Assembly: GCA_963665865.2 (NCBI GenBank)
Contig: CAXXWF010000001.1
Location: 3,757,790 to 3,821,789, forward strand
Direction: 5' to 3'
Source: PHAA01 sp963665865
GTDB taxonomy: Bacteria > Bacillota > Syntrophomonadia > Syntrophomonadales > Syntrophomonadaceae
DNA length: 64,000 bases
Each line of letters opens with the position of its first letter. Position 1 is the first letter of the stretch. The position numbers were made by a program, and so were the translations under genes. The notes under the pieces were generated by a model, which was given only the letters and a program-made list of their open reading frames with translations, was not told the origin of the DNA and searched no databases. Shown piece by piece: positions 50,503 to 58,870 of this stretch.

Positions 50503-51627
50503 ATGGACTTATTGAGAATGATAACCGCAATGGGCAATGGAACAGGACTGGCTAATTTTACTCCGGCCCATATTATAATGTTATGTTTTGGAATTTTATT
50601 TATATATTTTGGAGTTGTAAAGCACTATGAGCCATTGCTCTTAGTTCCCATGGGGATTGGATGTATTCTGGTAAACATTCCGGGTACAGGACTAATGGAG
50701 GCAGGCGGCCTTTTGTATTTCAATTACCAGGGTATAGCCAAAGTGATTTTCCCGCCGCTGATCTTCTTAGGGGTTGGCGCCATAACTGACTTTGGGCCGT
50801 TGATTGCCAATCCCAGTACCATTATCCTCGGAGCAGCCGCCCATCTGGGTATTTTTATTGCTTTGATAGGGGCTAAGCTTTTGGGCTTTTCCATGGCTGA
50901 AGCTGGTGCGATCGGCATAATCGGAGGAGCAGACGGCCCTATGGCAATATATGTGGCGACCAAACTAGCTCCCCATTTGCTGGGCCAAGTAGCAGTTGCC
51001 GCCTATTCTTATATGGCTTTGCTCCCCTTAATTCAACCACCTATTATGAGAGCCCTGGTACCTTTAGAGGAACGAAAAATAGCCATGGCGAAAATGAGGC
51101 CAGTATCCAAGCGCGAGAAAATTGTTTTTCCAGTCATGATGATTATAATAGTCCTGGTCTTGTTACCACCAATTGCTCCGTTGATTTCCTGCTTAATGCT
51201 GGGCAACCTGCTTAGAGAATCTGGTGTAAACGATAGAATGGCCTCCACCATCGGCGGACCTTTCTTAGATATCGTTACCGTATTTATAGCCGTTGCTATT
51301 GGATCAACCATGAGTGCTGGAAACTTTGCTAATTTACAAACCCTGAAAATAGTGTGCCTAGGATTGATTGCATTTATGACTGGTTCAGCCAGCGGCGTTG
51401 TATGGGCAAGATTGATGTCCAAGGTGAGCGGAGGAAAGATCAATCCTTTAATAGGTTCGGCTGGTATTGCGGCTGTGCCCATGGCAGCTCGGGTATCACA
51501 CAATGTGGGAATACAGTACAACAAACGCAATAATCTGATAATGCATGCCATGGGGCCCAACCTGGCAGGAGTTTTAGGGACTGCCGTAGCAGGTGGAATC
51601 ATGCTTACTTTATTGGGGGTGATTTAA
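50503..51627 (+). CDS. gcdB: Na+-translocating decarboxylase beta subunit (glutaconyl-CoA type)
   Basis: Membrane subunit that decarboxylates carboxybiotin and exports Na+. 374 residues, about nine to eleven hydrophobic segments. Seen: the central IGIIGGADGPMAIYVATKLAP with Asp144 (the essential Asp of the family), FANLQTLKIVCLGLIAFMTGSASGV and the C-terminal GIAAVPMAARVSHNVGIQ and HAMGPNLAGVLGTAVAGG. Specificity is set by the carboxyltransferase, which is not in the window; glutaconyl-CoA is suggested by the crotonyl-CoA pathway genes nearby, but oxaloacetate, methylmalonyl-CoA or malonate are possible. AAAGGAG precedes the ATG. Confidence 0.9.
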   Translation: MDLLRMITAMGNGTGLANFTPAHIIMLCFGILFIYFGVVKHYEPLLLVPMGIGCILVNIPGTGLMEAGGLLYFNYQGIAKVIFPPLIFLGVGAITDFGPLIANPSTIILGAAAHLGIFIALIGAKLLGFSMAEAGAIGIIGGADGPMAIYVATKLAPHLLGQVAVAAYSYMALLPLIQPPIMRALVPLEERKIAMAKMRPVSKREKIVFPVMMIIIVLVLLPPIAPLISCLMLGNLLRESGVNDRMASTIGGPFLDIVTVFIAVAIGSTMSAGNFANLQTLKIVCLGLIAFMTGSASGVVWARLMSKVSGGKINPLIGSAGIAAVPMAARVSHNVGIQYNKRNNLIMHAMGPNLAGVLGTAVAGGIMLTLLGVI

Positions 51628-51798
51628 ATGACACCAATTATTCCAGATACTCTTCAAGGAGCGATTGTTTTAAGTGTATTTGATTTTATTGCTTGTTTCT
51701 TTGTTCTTTGGGGCATTAGTTTCTTTATCAGAGGCCTTGGTTATGTTTGCAATAAGTTTCCGGAGGATCCTGACACTGGAAAGAAGAGCATGCATTAG
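51628..51798 (+). CDS. 56-residue single-TM protein, candidate small decarboxylase subunit
   Basis: ATG at 51628 follows the gcdB stop with no gap; GGGGGTGA inside the end of gcdB can serve as binding site. It encodes MTPIIPDTLQGAIVLSVFDF, a TM segment (ACFFVLWGISFFIRGLG), then a charged tail ending CNKFPEDPDTGKKSMH. Size and topology resemble the small delta/gamma subunits that anchor Na+-translocating decarboxylases, but no sequence signature proves it. An alternative frame (51674-51856) covers the same DNA and is less credible. Confidence 0.7.
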   Translation: MTPIIPDTLQGAIVLSVFDFIACFFVLWGISFFIRGLGYVCNKFPEDPDTGKKSMH

Positions 51799-51880
51799 AA
51801 TACTGATTGGATTTGTGATTTACAACTGTTTCAGACCCAAGAGCTTGGTGGTTTAGATCAGCATTGTTGCACCAGAATGG

Positions 51881-51909
51881 GGGAGGGGGAAACCCCTCCC
51901 TCTTTTTTA
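51881..51909 (+). terminator. Intrinsic terminator after the decarboxylase genes
   Basis: GGGAGGGG GAAA CCCCTCCC TCTTTTTT: perfect 8-bp GC-rich stem with a GNRA-like tetraloop and T-run. Confidence 0.92.
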
Positions 51910-52063
51910 TTTGTTGGCTTTAGCCAGTTGAGTACGCGAAGCGTGCGAAACATAAAACCACCTGCTATGCGGGTGGGTAACAAGATGTTATACAAAAAAA
52001 ACCACCTTTTCTAATATAATAGTGGTGTTCAAGCTACTATCAAAATTAGAGGAAGGTGATTTA

Positions 52064-52525
52064 ATGGCTAATAAAAGCAATTCATTGGCGCACACAAAAT
52101 GGATGTGTAAGTACCATATTGTGTTCACCCCAAAGTATAGACGAAAAATAATATTCAATCAATACAGAGAAAGTATAGGACAGATACTGAGACAACTGTG
52201 TAATTACAAGGGTGTAGAAATCATAGAAGGGCACCTGATGAAAGATCACGTTCACATGCTTGTCAGTATACCACCCAAGATAAGTGTATCTTCATTTATG
52301 GGATATCTGAAAGGTAAGAGTGCACTGATGATTTTTGACAAGCATGCAAATCTTAAATACAAATTTGGGAATAGACATTTTTGGGCGGAAGGATACTATG
52401 TCAGCACAGTAGGATTGAATGAAGCAACTATAACGAAGTATATCCAAGAACAAGAGAAACATGACATTATGTTGGATAAGCTTAGTGTAAAGGAACACGA
52501 GGACCCTTTTAAGGGTAGCAAGTAA
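52064..52525 (+). CDS. tnpA: IS200-type Y1 (HUH) transposase TnpA
   Basis: Single-strand DNA transposase, 153 residues from ATG 52064 with GAGGAAGGTG upstream. Seen: HUH motif DHVHMLVSI (His62, His64) and the catalytic Tyr126 in ITKYIQEQEKHD; YHIVFTPKYRRK at the N-terminus is typical. All catalytic residues are present, so it may be active. Confidence 0.93.
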   Translation: MANKSNSLAHTKWMCKYHIVFTPKYRRKIIFNQYRESIGQILRQLCNYKGVEIIEGHLMKDHVHMLVSIPPKISVSSFMGYLKGKSALMIFDKHANLKYKFGNRHFWAEGYYVSTVGLNEATITKYIQEQEKHDIMLDKLSVKEHEDPFKGSK

Positions 52526-52661
52526 TACGAACACCCCTTCAGGGGTAGCAAAAGTGACAAAGGCATAGTGGCTTTGAACGAAGTGAAAGCCAGCGTCTTT
52601 AGGCGCTGGCCGGTAACAGAGGCTTATAGCCTCAGAGCAAACCACCCGTTAGACGGGTGGT
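52503..52661. repeat. Six consecutive hairpins behind tnpA
   Basis: Stems in order: ACCCTT/AAGGGT (52503-52516), ACCCCT/AGGGGT (52533-52546), GGCTTT/AAAGCC (52570-52591), GCCAGCG/CGCTGGC (52589-52610), GAGGCT/AGCCTC (52619-52633) and the right-end palindrome (52641-52661). The first two share the string AGGG(G)TAGCAA downstream. The third and fourth are mutually exclusive by three bases. Confidence 0.8.
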
Positions 52662-53238
52662 GCTGATTTGGTCCCATTGGGGGTAAATATTTCGCTGCTA
52701 GTCCTTATCTGATGAAAGACAAAGAGCTTTAGAAAAAGAAAATTAGTGTTAAGCATGGTTAACATAATGTCAGGAATACTTAACAACTACAGTTTCTCTC
52801 TGCAGGAGCTATCCGGAAAATATTCTTAAAGGTCTTACCGCAAACTTTTTAGGTAATTAGCTGAGTTGGAAGATTGAAAACTTAAGATGTTATGGTCGAT
52901 TAAAATGCAATGATATCGATCACAGTAGAATGTTGGCGAGTAATTAGTGGAGAAAAAATACTTCCTAAGGAATGCCCTAAGATTGCAAAGTGATAAAGAA
53001 ATAGCAACCTTTACGGTGTTTCATAAAGCAATCAAAGAGAATAAGAATTAGAAATGCTGGCCCACTGAGAGGGATGAAGTCAAAAGCAAGATAATCTTGG
53101 CACACAAATTGCTTATTTAATAAATAGATAACTTTTTATTTTAAAAAGTATGCGGGAGGTGGGCTGTTAATAGAATTTTATCTTTCAATAGTAACGAGAA
53201 TCACTTAGTAATTCTATGGAAAGAAATGGAGGGCTACG
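52662..53238. other. Leader region of the DASS transporter
   Basis: About 580 bases with no credible gene. Holds the sigma-54 promoter at 53098-53113; the 430 bases upstream of it could contain activator sites, but I found no clear palindrome shared with the 49977-50112 region. Confidence 0.5.
53098..53113 (+). promoter_or_regulatory. Sigma-54 promoter of the DASS transporter
   Basis: TTGGCAC ACAAA TTGCTT: TGGCAC-N5-TTGCT, a consensus -24/-12 promoter, 126 bases upstream of the start codon. The best of the three in this region. Confidence 0.82.
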
Positions 53239-54654
53239 ATGTCAGATCCAAGACCGCAAAATAAGTCGAAAGCAATCATTGGTGGAATTGTAGGTATTAT
53301 TCTTGCGATTATTATTTCTGTAACAACCCCACCAGAAACGTTAGGCCCAGCTTCAATGAGAGGGCTGGGAATATTTGTATGTGCCATAGTGTGGTGGATA
53401 ATGGGTGTTATGCCTGAGTTTGTCACCGGACTGGCCATGCTTGTTGCCTGGGTGGTCTTCGGTGCAGTAAAGTTTCCCATAGCGTTCGCATCATTTACCG
53501 GTACAACCTGGTGGCTGTTAATCGGAGCTATGGGAATGGGAGTGGCGGTTACCAAAAGTGGACTTGTGGGAAGGTTGGCCCTGCTAATTATGGACAAATT
53601 TTCTCCTACTTACAAAGGGCAAACCCTAGCTCTGCTGATTTCTGGGCTAATAATTGGTCCGACAATCCCTAGCAGTACGGCTAAGGCCGCCATCGTTGCC
53701 CCTTTTGCTACGGCTATTAGTGATAACTTGGGTTTCGAAAGGAAGAGCGAAGGGGCGGCTGGACTTTTTGCTGCGATGCTCATCGGTTTTGTTGCCACAG
53801 CACCGATGTTTTTAAGCTCATCTTTCATCGCCTATGCTCTGGTAGGATTGCTACCAATTGAGGTTCAGCAGCAGATGGCATGGATGCCCTGGGCTGAAAA
53901 TACGATTGTCTGGGGCGTCGTTGTAACAGTATTAAGCTATTTTGCAATACGGTTTTTGTATAAGCCAAGTCATGATGTTACCATGTCCAAAGAAGTAATT
54001 CGAGAACAATTAGCCAAGCTGGGCCCATTAACTAAAAATGAGAAAATAGTCATGGTGGTATTAATAGTTTCATTGCTGTTTTGGATGACGCAGAGAATTC
54101 ATAATATCGACGCATCTCTGATAGCCCTGGCAGCTTTAGTTGTATTTCTTGGATTTAATGTAATTAACAAGGAAGATTTCAGAACAAAAATTTCCTGGGA
54201 AACTGTTGTTTTTATTGGTACTGCGTTGGGTTTAAACAGTGTTCTGCCAGCCCTTAAAATAGATAAATGGATTGCCGGAATTTTGGGGCCATATATTCTT
54301 CCTCTAGCCCATAATATCCCAGCTTTTATCATCGTTATTTCTATTCTAATCTACCTGGCTCGTGCACTAATAGTGGATCAGATAGCAACTATTACCATAT
54401 TTGGCCTATTTCTGATGCCTATTGCTGTAAGTGCTGGAATAAATCCCTGGGTGCCACTTTTTATAATCTACGTATCAGTAGGGATTTGGTATGTAATTTA
54501 TCAACACCCACAGTTTTTAGCCGGAATGGCTGCATCAGATGGCCTGGTGGAACATCCTCAGATGGTTAAAATGGCAGTAGCTTACATGATTATATCTATA
54601 ATAGGATTATTGGCGTCTATACCAGTATGGCATTTTACCCATTTAATACCATAA
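53239..54654 (+). CDS. DASS/SLC13-family anion:Na+ symporter
   Basis: 471-residue membrane transporter, about 11-12 TM segments. Seen: SITP-like substrate loops (GPTIPSSTAKAAIVAPFA, and later IVDQIATITIFGLFLMP), and IVWWIMGVMPEFVTGLAMLV near the start. The family imports di- and tricarboxylates or sulfate; some are antiporters. In this context a C4/C5 dicarboxylate is the likely substrate, driven by or exchanged with Na+. GGAGGG precedes the ATG. It has its own sigma-54-type promoter and a hairpin downstream. Confidence 0.88.
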   Translation: MSDPRPQNKSKAIIGGIVGIILAIIISVTTPPETLGPASMRGLGIFVCAIVWWIMGVMPEFVTGLAMLVAWVVFGAVKFPIAFASFTGTTWWLLIGAMGMGVAVTKSGLVGRLALLIMDKFSPTYKGQTLALLISGLIIGPTIPSSTAKAAIVAPFATAISDNLGFERKSEGAAGLFAAMLIGFVATAPMFLSSSFIAYALVGLLPIEVQQQMAWMPWAENTIVWGVVVTVLSYFAIRFLYKPSHDVTMSKEVIREQLAKLGPLTKNEKIVMVVLIVSLLFWMTQRIHNIDASLIALAALVVFLGFNVINKEDFRTKISWETVVFIGTALGLNSVLPALKIDKWIAGILGPYILPLAHNIPAFIIVISILIYLARALIVDQIATITIFGLFLMPIAVSAGINPWVPLFIIYVSVGIWYVIYQHPQFLAGMAASDGLVEHPQMVKMAVAYMIISIIGLLASIPVWHFTHLIP

Positions 54655-55033
54655 CGGGGTAATGGCCGGGGAAAGTAAAAGCTAATTTGAATGGCGTAGG
54701 CGAAAAGGTCACTGTATTCACAGGCCAGCAGTGACCTTTAGCCTTCTTTATTTGAACTAAGAAGATTAGCGGCGTTCCTGAAACACTACCATACTAGTAT
54801 TTGCGTAGCTTGTTTTTACTAACCGACACTTCACACTTGGTCAGAGATTCAGAAGACTGCTTACCCGAGCCATTGTCAAGCTAAGATATTTTTATTACGT
54901 ATATGGAAAGAACAAGTTAGTCGCTCCTTGTACAGCTTATTTTAAATACTTCTAACTTATTCAATGGGAAATGGATTTAAATTACCATTTTATTTCGGCA
55001 ATATTTATTTATTAAATGAGGAGGAAGATATTA
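54655..55033. other. Intergenic region between transporter and hbd
   Basis: About 380 bases without a gene. Holds the hairpin at 54704-54739. Upstream of hbd no sigma-54 pattern is present; a TTGTCA (54873-54878) could be part of a weak sigma-A promoter. Nothing else recognised. Confidence 0.45.
54704..54739 (+). terminator. Hairpin after DASS transporter
   Basis: AAAGGTCACTG (54704-54714) pairs perfectly with CAGTGACCTTT (54729-54739), 14-base loop, followed by AGCCTTCTTTATTTG. Probable terminator. Confidence 0.7.
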
Positions 55034-55882
55034 ATGGCTATAAACAAAATTGCGATGTTAGGTGCAGGGACCATGGGACAGGGTATTGCATGGGCACTGG
55101 CGGCAGCTGGTAAAGAGGTAGTACTTTTTGATATCAAACAAGAATTTATTGATAGAGCTATCACTTCCATTGGCAAAAGTCTGGCTAAGCTAGAAGAAAA
55201 AGGTAAAGCAGCTCCAGGTACAAAAGATGCTATTCTAGGCAAAATCAGTGGTACAGTTATTTTTAATGAACTGAAAGATGTCGACTTCGTCATCGAAGGC
55301 GTTTTTGAAAATATGGATGTCAAAAAAGACATCTACACCAAGCTGGATGCCTTAATGGCTCCCGAAGTAATAATCGCCACTAACACTTCTTCGCTGTCTA
55401 TTACTGAGATAGCAGCAATCACCAAGAGACCTGACAAAGTTGTTGGAATGCATTTCTTCAACCCTGCCAATGTGATGAAACTGGTTGAAGTTATCCCCGC
55501 TTTGCAGACGTCTGATGAAACTATGCAAATTGTTGTGGATCTGTCGATAGAAATCGGCAAAAAACCAGTTAGGGTTAAAGAAGGTCCGGGCTTTGTAGTT
55601 AACCGCATCCTGGTTCCCACCATCAACGAAGGCTGCGCCATCCTTTATGAAGGACTGGCCACTGCTGAAGATATTGATACTGCCATGAAATTTGGGGCTG
55701 GCTGGCCAATGGGACCGCTTACCCTTTGCGATTTGGTGGGTGGCGATATAGCCCTGGCAGTTATGAATACGCTGTATAGCGAAACTGGTGATCCCAAATA
55801 TCGTCCCTCCGGACTGTTAAAACAATATGTACGGGCTGGCTGGTTGGGCATGAAGACCAAGAAGGGCTTCTATAATTATTAA
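55034..55882 (+). CDS. hbd: 3-hydroxybutyryl-CoA dehydrogenase
   Basis: NAD-dependent oxidation of 3-hydroxybutyryl-CoA to acetoacetyl-CoA (reversible). 282 residues from ATG 55034 with GAGGAGGA upstream; a longer frame from 55016 begins at that site. Seen: the Rossmann motif IAMLGAGTMGQGIAWALA, catalytic His in VVGMHFFNPANVMKLVEV, and GPGFVVNRILVPTINEGC. First of the hbd-crt-thl group, which is the core of butyrate/crotonate oxidation in syntrophs. Confidence 0.96.
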   Translation: MAINKIAMLGAGTMGQGIAWALAAAGKEVVLFDIKQEFIDRAITSIGKSLAKLEEKGKAAPGTKDAILGKISGTVIFNELKDVDFVIEGVFENMDVKKDIYTKLDALMAPEVIIATNTSSLSITEIAAITKRPDKVVGMHFFNPANVMKLVEVIPALQTSDETMQIVVDLSIEIGKKPVRVKEGPGFVVNRILVPTINEGCAILYEGLATAEDIDTAMKFGAGWPMGPLTLCDLVGGDIALAVMNTLYSETGDPKYRPSGLLKQYVRAGWLGMKTKKGFYNY

Positions 55883-55933
55883 ACCCTGGATTGCACCACT
55901 ATACAAAGCCAAACCGAAATGGGGGAATTAAGA

Positions 55934-56716
55934 ATGGCCTATGAAAACATAATCCTGGAAAAAGAGGATTACTTGGCGATCCTAACCGTTAACCGTCCTA
56001 AGGCTCTCAATGCCCTTAATAAGGACACCTTGAGTGAAATCAGATTAGCGGTTGAGGATATTGCACTAGATAAGTCCATTAGAGTCGTGATCGTCACCGG
56101 AGCAGGGGAAAAAGCTTTTGTAGCTGGTGCTGACATAGCCTATATGCAGCCGCTGTCTGCGGTTGAAGCGCGGGAATTCTCCGATTATGGAGAGAAGACC
56201 ATGCGTATGATAGAACTGCTGGAAAAACCGGTAATAGCGGCTATTAAAGGGTTTGCCCTGGGCGGCGGCTGCGAACTGGCCATGGCTTGTGATATCAGAC
56301 TGGCTGCAGATAATGCACTGTTTGCCCAACCGGAAGTTGGTCTGGGAGTTATCCCGGGCTTCGGCGGCACCCAGCGTCTGCCTCGTTTAATCGGCGAAGG
56401 CCGGGCCAAAGAGCTTACCTATACCGCTGACACAATTAATGCTGATGAAGCTTACCGGCTAGGGCTGGTAAACCATGTGTATCCGGCTGAGCAACTGATG
56501 GATGAAGCTAAGAAAATGGCAGCCAAGATTGCCAAAAAGGCACCTTTGGCAGTGAATTTTGCCAAGTTCACCATCGGCAAAGGGATGCAGGCCGACCTGG
56601 ATACGGCTATGAGTATTGAATCCGATATGTTCGGTATATGTTCCTCGACCTTGGATCAAAAAGAAGGCATGGGAGCTTTTCTGGAAAAGAGAAAACCGGT
56701 ATTCCAAAGTAAATAA
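55934..56716 (+). CDS. crt: Enoyl-CoA hydratase (crotonase)
   Basis: Adds water to crotonyl-CoA (or reverse). 260 residues from ATG 55934 with GGGGGAA upstream; the ATG at 55919 is less suitable. Seen: FVAGADIAYMQPL for CoA oxyanion binding, the two Glu of the active site in LGGGCELAMACDIRLAAD and FAQPEVGLGVIPGFGGTQRLPR, and the end GAFLEKRKPVFQ. Co-oriented with hbd and thl. Confidence 0.95.
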   Translation: MAYENIILEKEDYLAILTVNRPKALNALNKDTLSEIRLAVEDIALDKSIRVVIVTGAGEKAFVAGADIAYMQPLSAVEAREFSDYGEKTMRMIELLEKPVIAAIKGFALGGGCELAMACDIRLAADNALFAQPEVGLGVIPGFGGTQRLPRLIGEGRAKELTYTADTINADEAYRLGLVNHVYPAEQLMDEAKKMAAKIAKKAPLAVNFAKFTIGKGMQADLDTAMSIESDMFGICSSTLDQKEGMGAFLEKRKPVFQSK

Positions 56717-56749
56717 TAATCTTAATAAATTAAGGGGGATATTTTTATA

Positions 56750-57961
56750 ATGATGAAAGAAATTCAAGACGTTGTTATAGTTAGTGCGTGCAGAACACCT
56801 ATCGCTAGATTTCAAGGCAGTCTTAAGGATGTACAGGCTATCGAATTGGCCGTTACCGTAGCTAAAGAAGCCATTAAAAGAGCGGGTGTAGCTGCCGATA
56901 CTATTGACGAAATAGTAATGGGCGAAGTATATCCTCATATGCAGGGATCACTGCCTGCCCGCCAGGTTGCTATGGCGGCTGGTCTCCCCGTCAGAAGCAA
57001 TGCTTGTAATGTTAACCAGAACTGCGCTTCCGGAATGCGCGCTCTGGATATAGCCATTCATAACGTTCAACTGGGCAAAACCGATATAAGCTTGGTGGTA
57101 GGTGTAGAGAGTATGACCAATGCTCCTTATATGCTTCCTAAAGCCAGAATGGGATATCGCATGGGCCCTGGCAGTGTTGAGGATTCTATGCTGCATGACG
57201 GTCTGGTAGATCGTCTGGTACCCGGACACATGGGCTTGACTGCCGAAAATATCGCTGAGAAATACGGCATTACCCGTGAAGAATGCGACGAACTGGCTCT
57301 TTTAAGCCATCAACGCGCTACTCGGGCTACTATGGATGGAACCTTTACTCGGGAAATAGTCCCAGTCGAACTCAAGTCTAAAAAGGGTATCAAATTATTT
57401 GAAAAAGACGAGCATATGATTCCCGATGCCAGTGTTGAATCGATGGCTAAACTGGGTCCTGCATTCAAAAAAGGCGGAGTAGTCACCGCCGCTAATGCTT
57501 CCGGTATTAATGATGCTGCGGCTGCTGTAATCGTTATGTCCAAAGCCAAAGCCCTGGAACTGGGATTAAAACCTTTAATGAAGCTGATAAACATCTGTGC
57601 TGAAGGCGTAGCTCCTGCAGTAATGGGTCTGGGTCCGGCAGTTGCCATCCCCAAATGCCTGAAAGAAGCCGGCATGAAATATGAAGACGTGGATTACTGG
57701 GAAATCAACGAAGCCTTTGCTCCTCAATTTATTGGGGTAGGCAGAATGATTAAAGAAGACTTCGGCATCGACATGGACCTGAGCAAGGTAAATGTCAACG
57801 GTTCCGGTATTGGCCTGGGCCATCCGGTAGGATGTACCGCCTTGCGTATTGTTGTCTCCCTGTACTATGAATTAGAAAAACAAGGCAAGACCGTTGGTGG
57901 AGCTTCCTTATGCGTAGGCGGCGGCCCAGCACTGTGTTCCCTGTGGACTAGGGATATTTAA
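56750..57961 (+). CDS. thl: Acetyl-CoA acetyltransferase (thiolase)
   Basis: Cleaves acetoacetyl-CoA to two acetyl-CoA. 403 residues; two adjacent ATG codons, 56750 used. Seen: VVIVSACRTPIARFQGSLKD, the acyl-binding Cys92 in NVNQNCASGMRALD, the His in GSGIGLGHPVGCTALR and the second Cys in ASLCVGGGPALC. Complete, and the source copy of the broken fragment at 58464. Confidence 0.96.
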   Translation: MMKEIQDVVIVSACRTPIARFQGSLKDVQAIELAVTVAKEAIKRAGVAADTIDEIVMGEVYPHMQGSLPARQVAMAAGLPVRSNACNVNQNCASGMRALDIAIHNVQLGKTDISLVVGVESMTNAPYMLPKARMGYRMGPGSVEDSMLHDGLVDRLVPGHMGLTAENIAEKYGITREECDELALLSHQRATRATMDGTFTREIVPVELKSKKGIKLFEKDEHMIPDASVESMAKLGPAFKKGGVVTAANASGINDAAAAVIVMSKAKALELGLKPLMKLINICAEGVAPAVMGLGPAVAIPKCLKEAGMKYEDVDYWEINEAFAPQFIGVGRMIKEDFGIDMDLSKVNVNGSGIGLGHPVGCTALRIVVSLYYELEKQGKTVGGASLCVGGGPALCSLWTRDI

Positions 57962-57989
57962 TAGCCTCCTCAGAGTAATCTCTTTTTAC

Positions 57990-58022
57990 GGGTGATGGTT
58001 TGCACAGCCATCACCCGCCTTT
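57990..58022 (+). terminator. Terminator of hbd-crt-thl, copy 1 of the TTTGCACAG hairpin
   Basis: GGGTGATGG TTTGCACAG CCATCACCC, a perfect 9-bp stem, then GCCTTTTAAG. Two later copies exist at 58871 and 59145. Confidence 0.75.
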
Positions 58023-58058
58023 TAAGGTATATCTTGGGAGAGGAAGGAGGTTAGAAGT

Positions 58059-58277
58059 ATGACTAAGGTAACCATCGATAAAAGTGGCCACATTAGGATT
58101 TATTTGGGAAAATGCCGTGATCTACGTGCCATGAATAACGAATTGTTCATCGTAAATGCCAGAGAGGATCATATTGTTCTGAGCCCTTCAAGGAACACGG
58201 ATTATGAAGTAATTGAGGAATTGAATAGCCAAGGGGATAGTCTTTTAACCAAAATGAACGGGGAAAAGCAGGCATAG
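58059..58277 (+). CDS. Small protein, possibly AbrB-like
   Basis: 72 residues, GGAAGGAGG upstream of ATG 58059. The first 45 residues (VTIDKSGHIRIYLGKCRDLR, then NNELFIVNAREDHIVLSPS) have the strand pattern of the AbrB/SpoVT swapped-hairpin DNA-binding fold, but without a strong signature. It is flanked by the thiolase and its broken copy. Could be a small regulator or antitoxin; uncertain. Confidence 0.55.
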   Translation: MTKVTIDKSGHIRIYLGKCRDLRAMNNELFIVNAREDHIVLSPSRNTDYEVIEELNSQGDSLLTKMNGEKQA

Positions 58278-58463
58278 TCTAAAACATTAGAGCATTTCAG
58301 CCACGTTAATCGCGAGTATTTTTAATACCATTTATACCTGTATATTCCAAGAATACATTAAAATTGCGTTTGCAAAGCTGTCACTTTGATTTTCAGCCGG
58401 GTAAAAATGTAATCAAATTGTCCGGAATCAGTGTTGGTAAAATGCTCAAAGGAGATTTCGGCA

Positions 58464-58841
58464 ATGAAATTGATCAACATCTGTGCTGAAGGTGTAGATC
58501 CTGAATTAATGGGTCTAGGCCCGGCAGTTGTCATTCCCAAATGCTTGGCTCAAGCCGGCATGAAATATGAAGACGTGGATTACTGGGAAATCAACGAAGC
58601 CTTTGCTTCACAGTTCATTGGTGTAGGCAGAATGATCAAAGAAGACTTCGGCATTGACATGGACCTGAGCAAGGTAAATGTCAACGGTTCCGGCATTGGC
58701 CTGGGCTAGCCGGTAGGATGTACCGCCCTGCGTATTGTTTTCTCCCTGTACTATGGAAAAACAGGGCAAGACCATTGGTGGAGCCTCCCTATGCGTAGGC
58801 GGCGGCCCAGCACAGTGTTCTCTGTGGACCAGGGATATTTA
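58464..58841 (+). pseudogene. Duplicated thiolase C-terminal fragment
   Basis: A near copy of thl 57578-57961, shifted by 886 bases. It begins MKLINICAEGVDPELMGLGP and stays in frame to GSGIGLG, where the catalytic His codon is replaced by TAG (GGC TAG instead of GGC CAT). About 30 bases later a five-base deletion breaks the frame. The N-terminal two thirds are missing. The copy continues through the terminator at 58871. Confidence 0.95.
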
Positions 58842-58870
58842 ACAGTCTCCTCAGGGTAATCTCTTTTTAC

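Larger units (their letters stand above)
51915..52670 (+). mobile_element. IS200/IS605-type insertion sequence
   Basis: One transposase gene (52064-52525) flanked by subterminal hairpins: left CCACCTGC TAT GCGGGTGG (51958-51976) and right ACCACCCGT TAG ACGGGTGGT (52641-52661), the imperfect palindromes recognised by single-strand transposases. No TnpB gene is present, so it is of the simple IS200 type. Exact ends cannot be fixed without an empty site; the limits given are approximate. Confidence 0.85.

Noticed and set aside
51674..51856. A 60-codon frame that looks like a small membrane protein
   Set aside because: It overlaps the 56-residue frame at 51628-51798 that starts exactly at the gcdB stop and has a binding site. 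The 51674 frame has no binding site and ends in unlikely sequence.
54740..55033. A sigma-54 promoter in front of hbd
   Set aside because: Every GG in this stretch was checked and none has GC ten bases later, so hbd-crt-thl does not appear to share the -24/-12 control directly.
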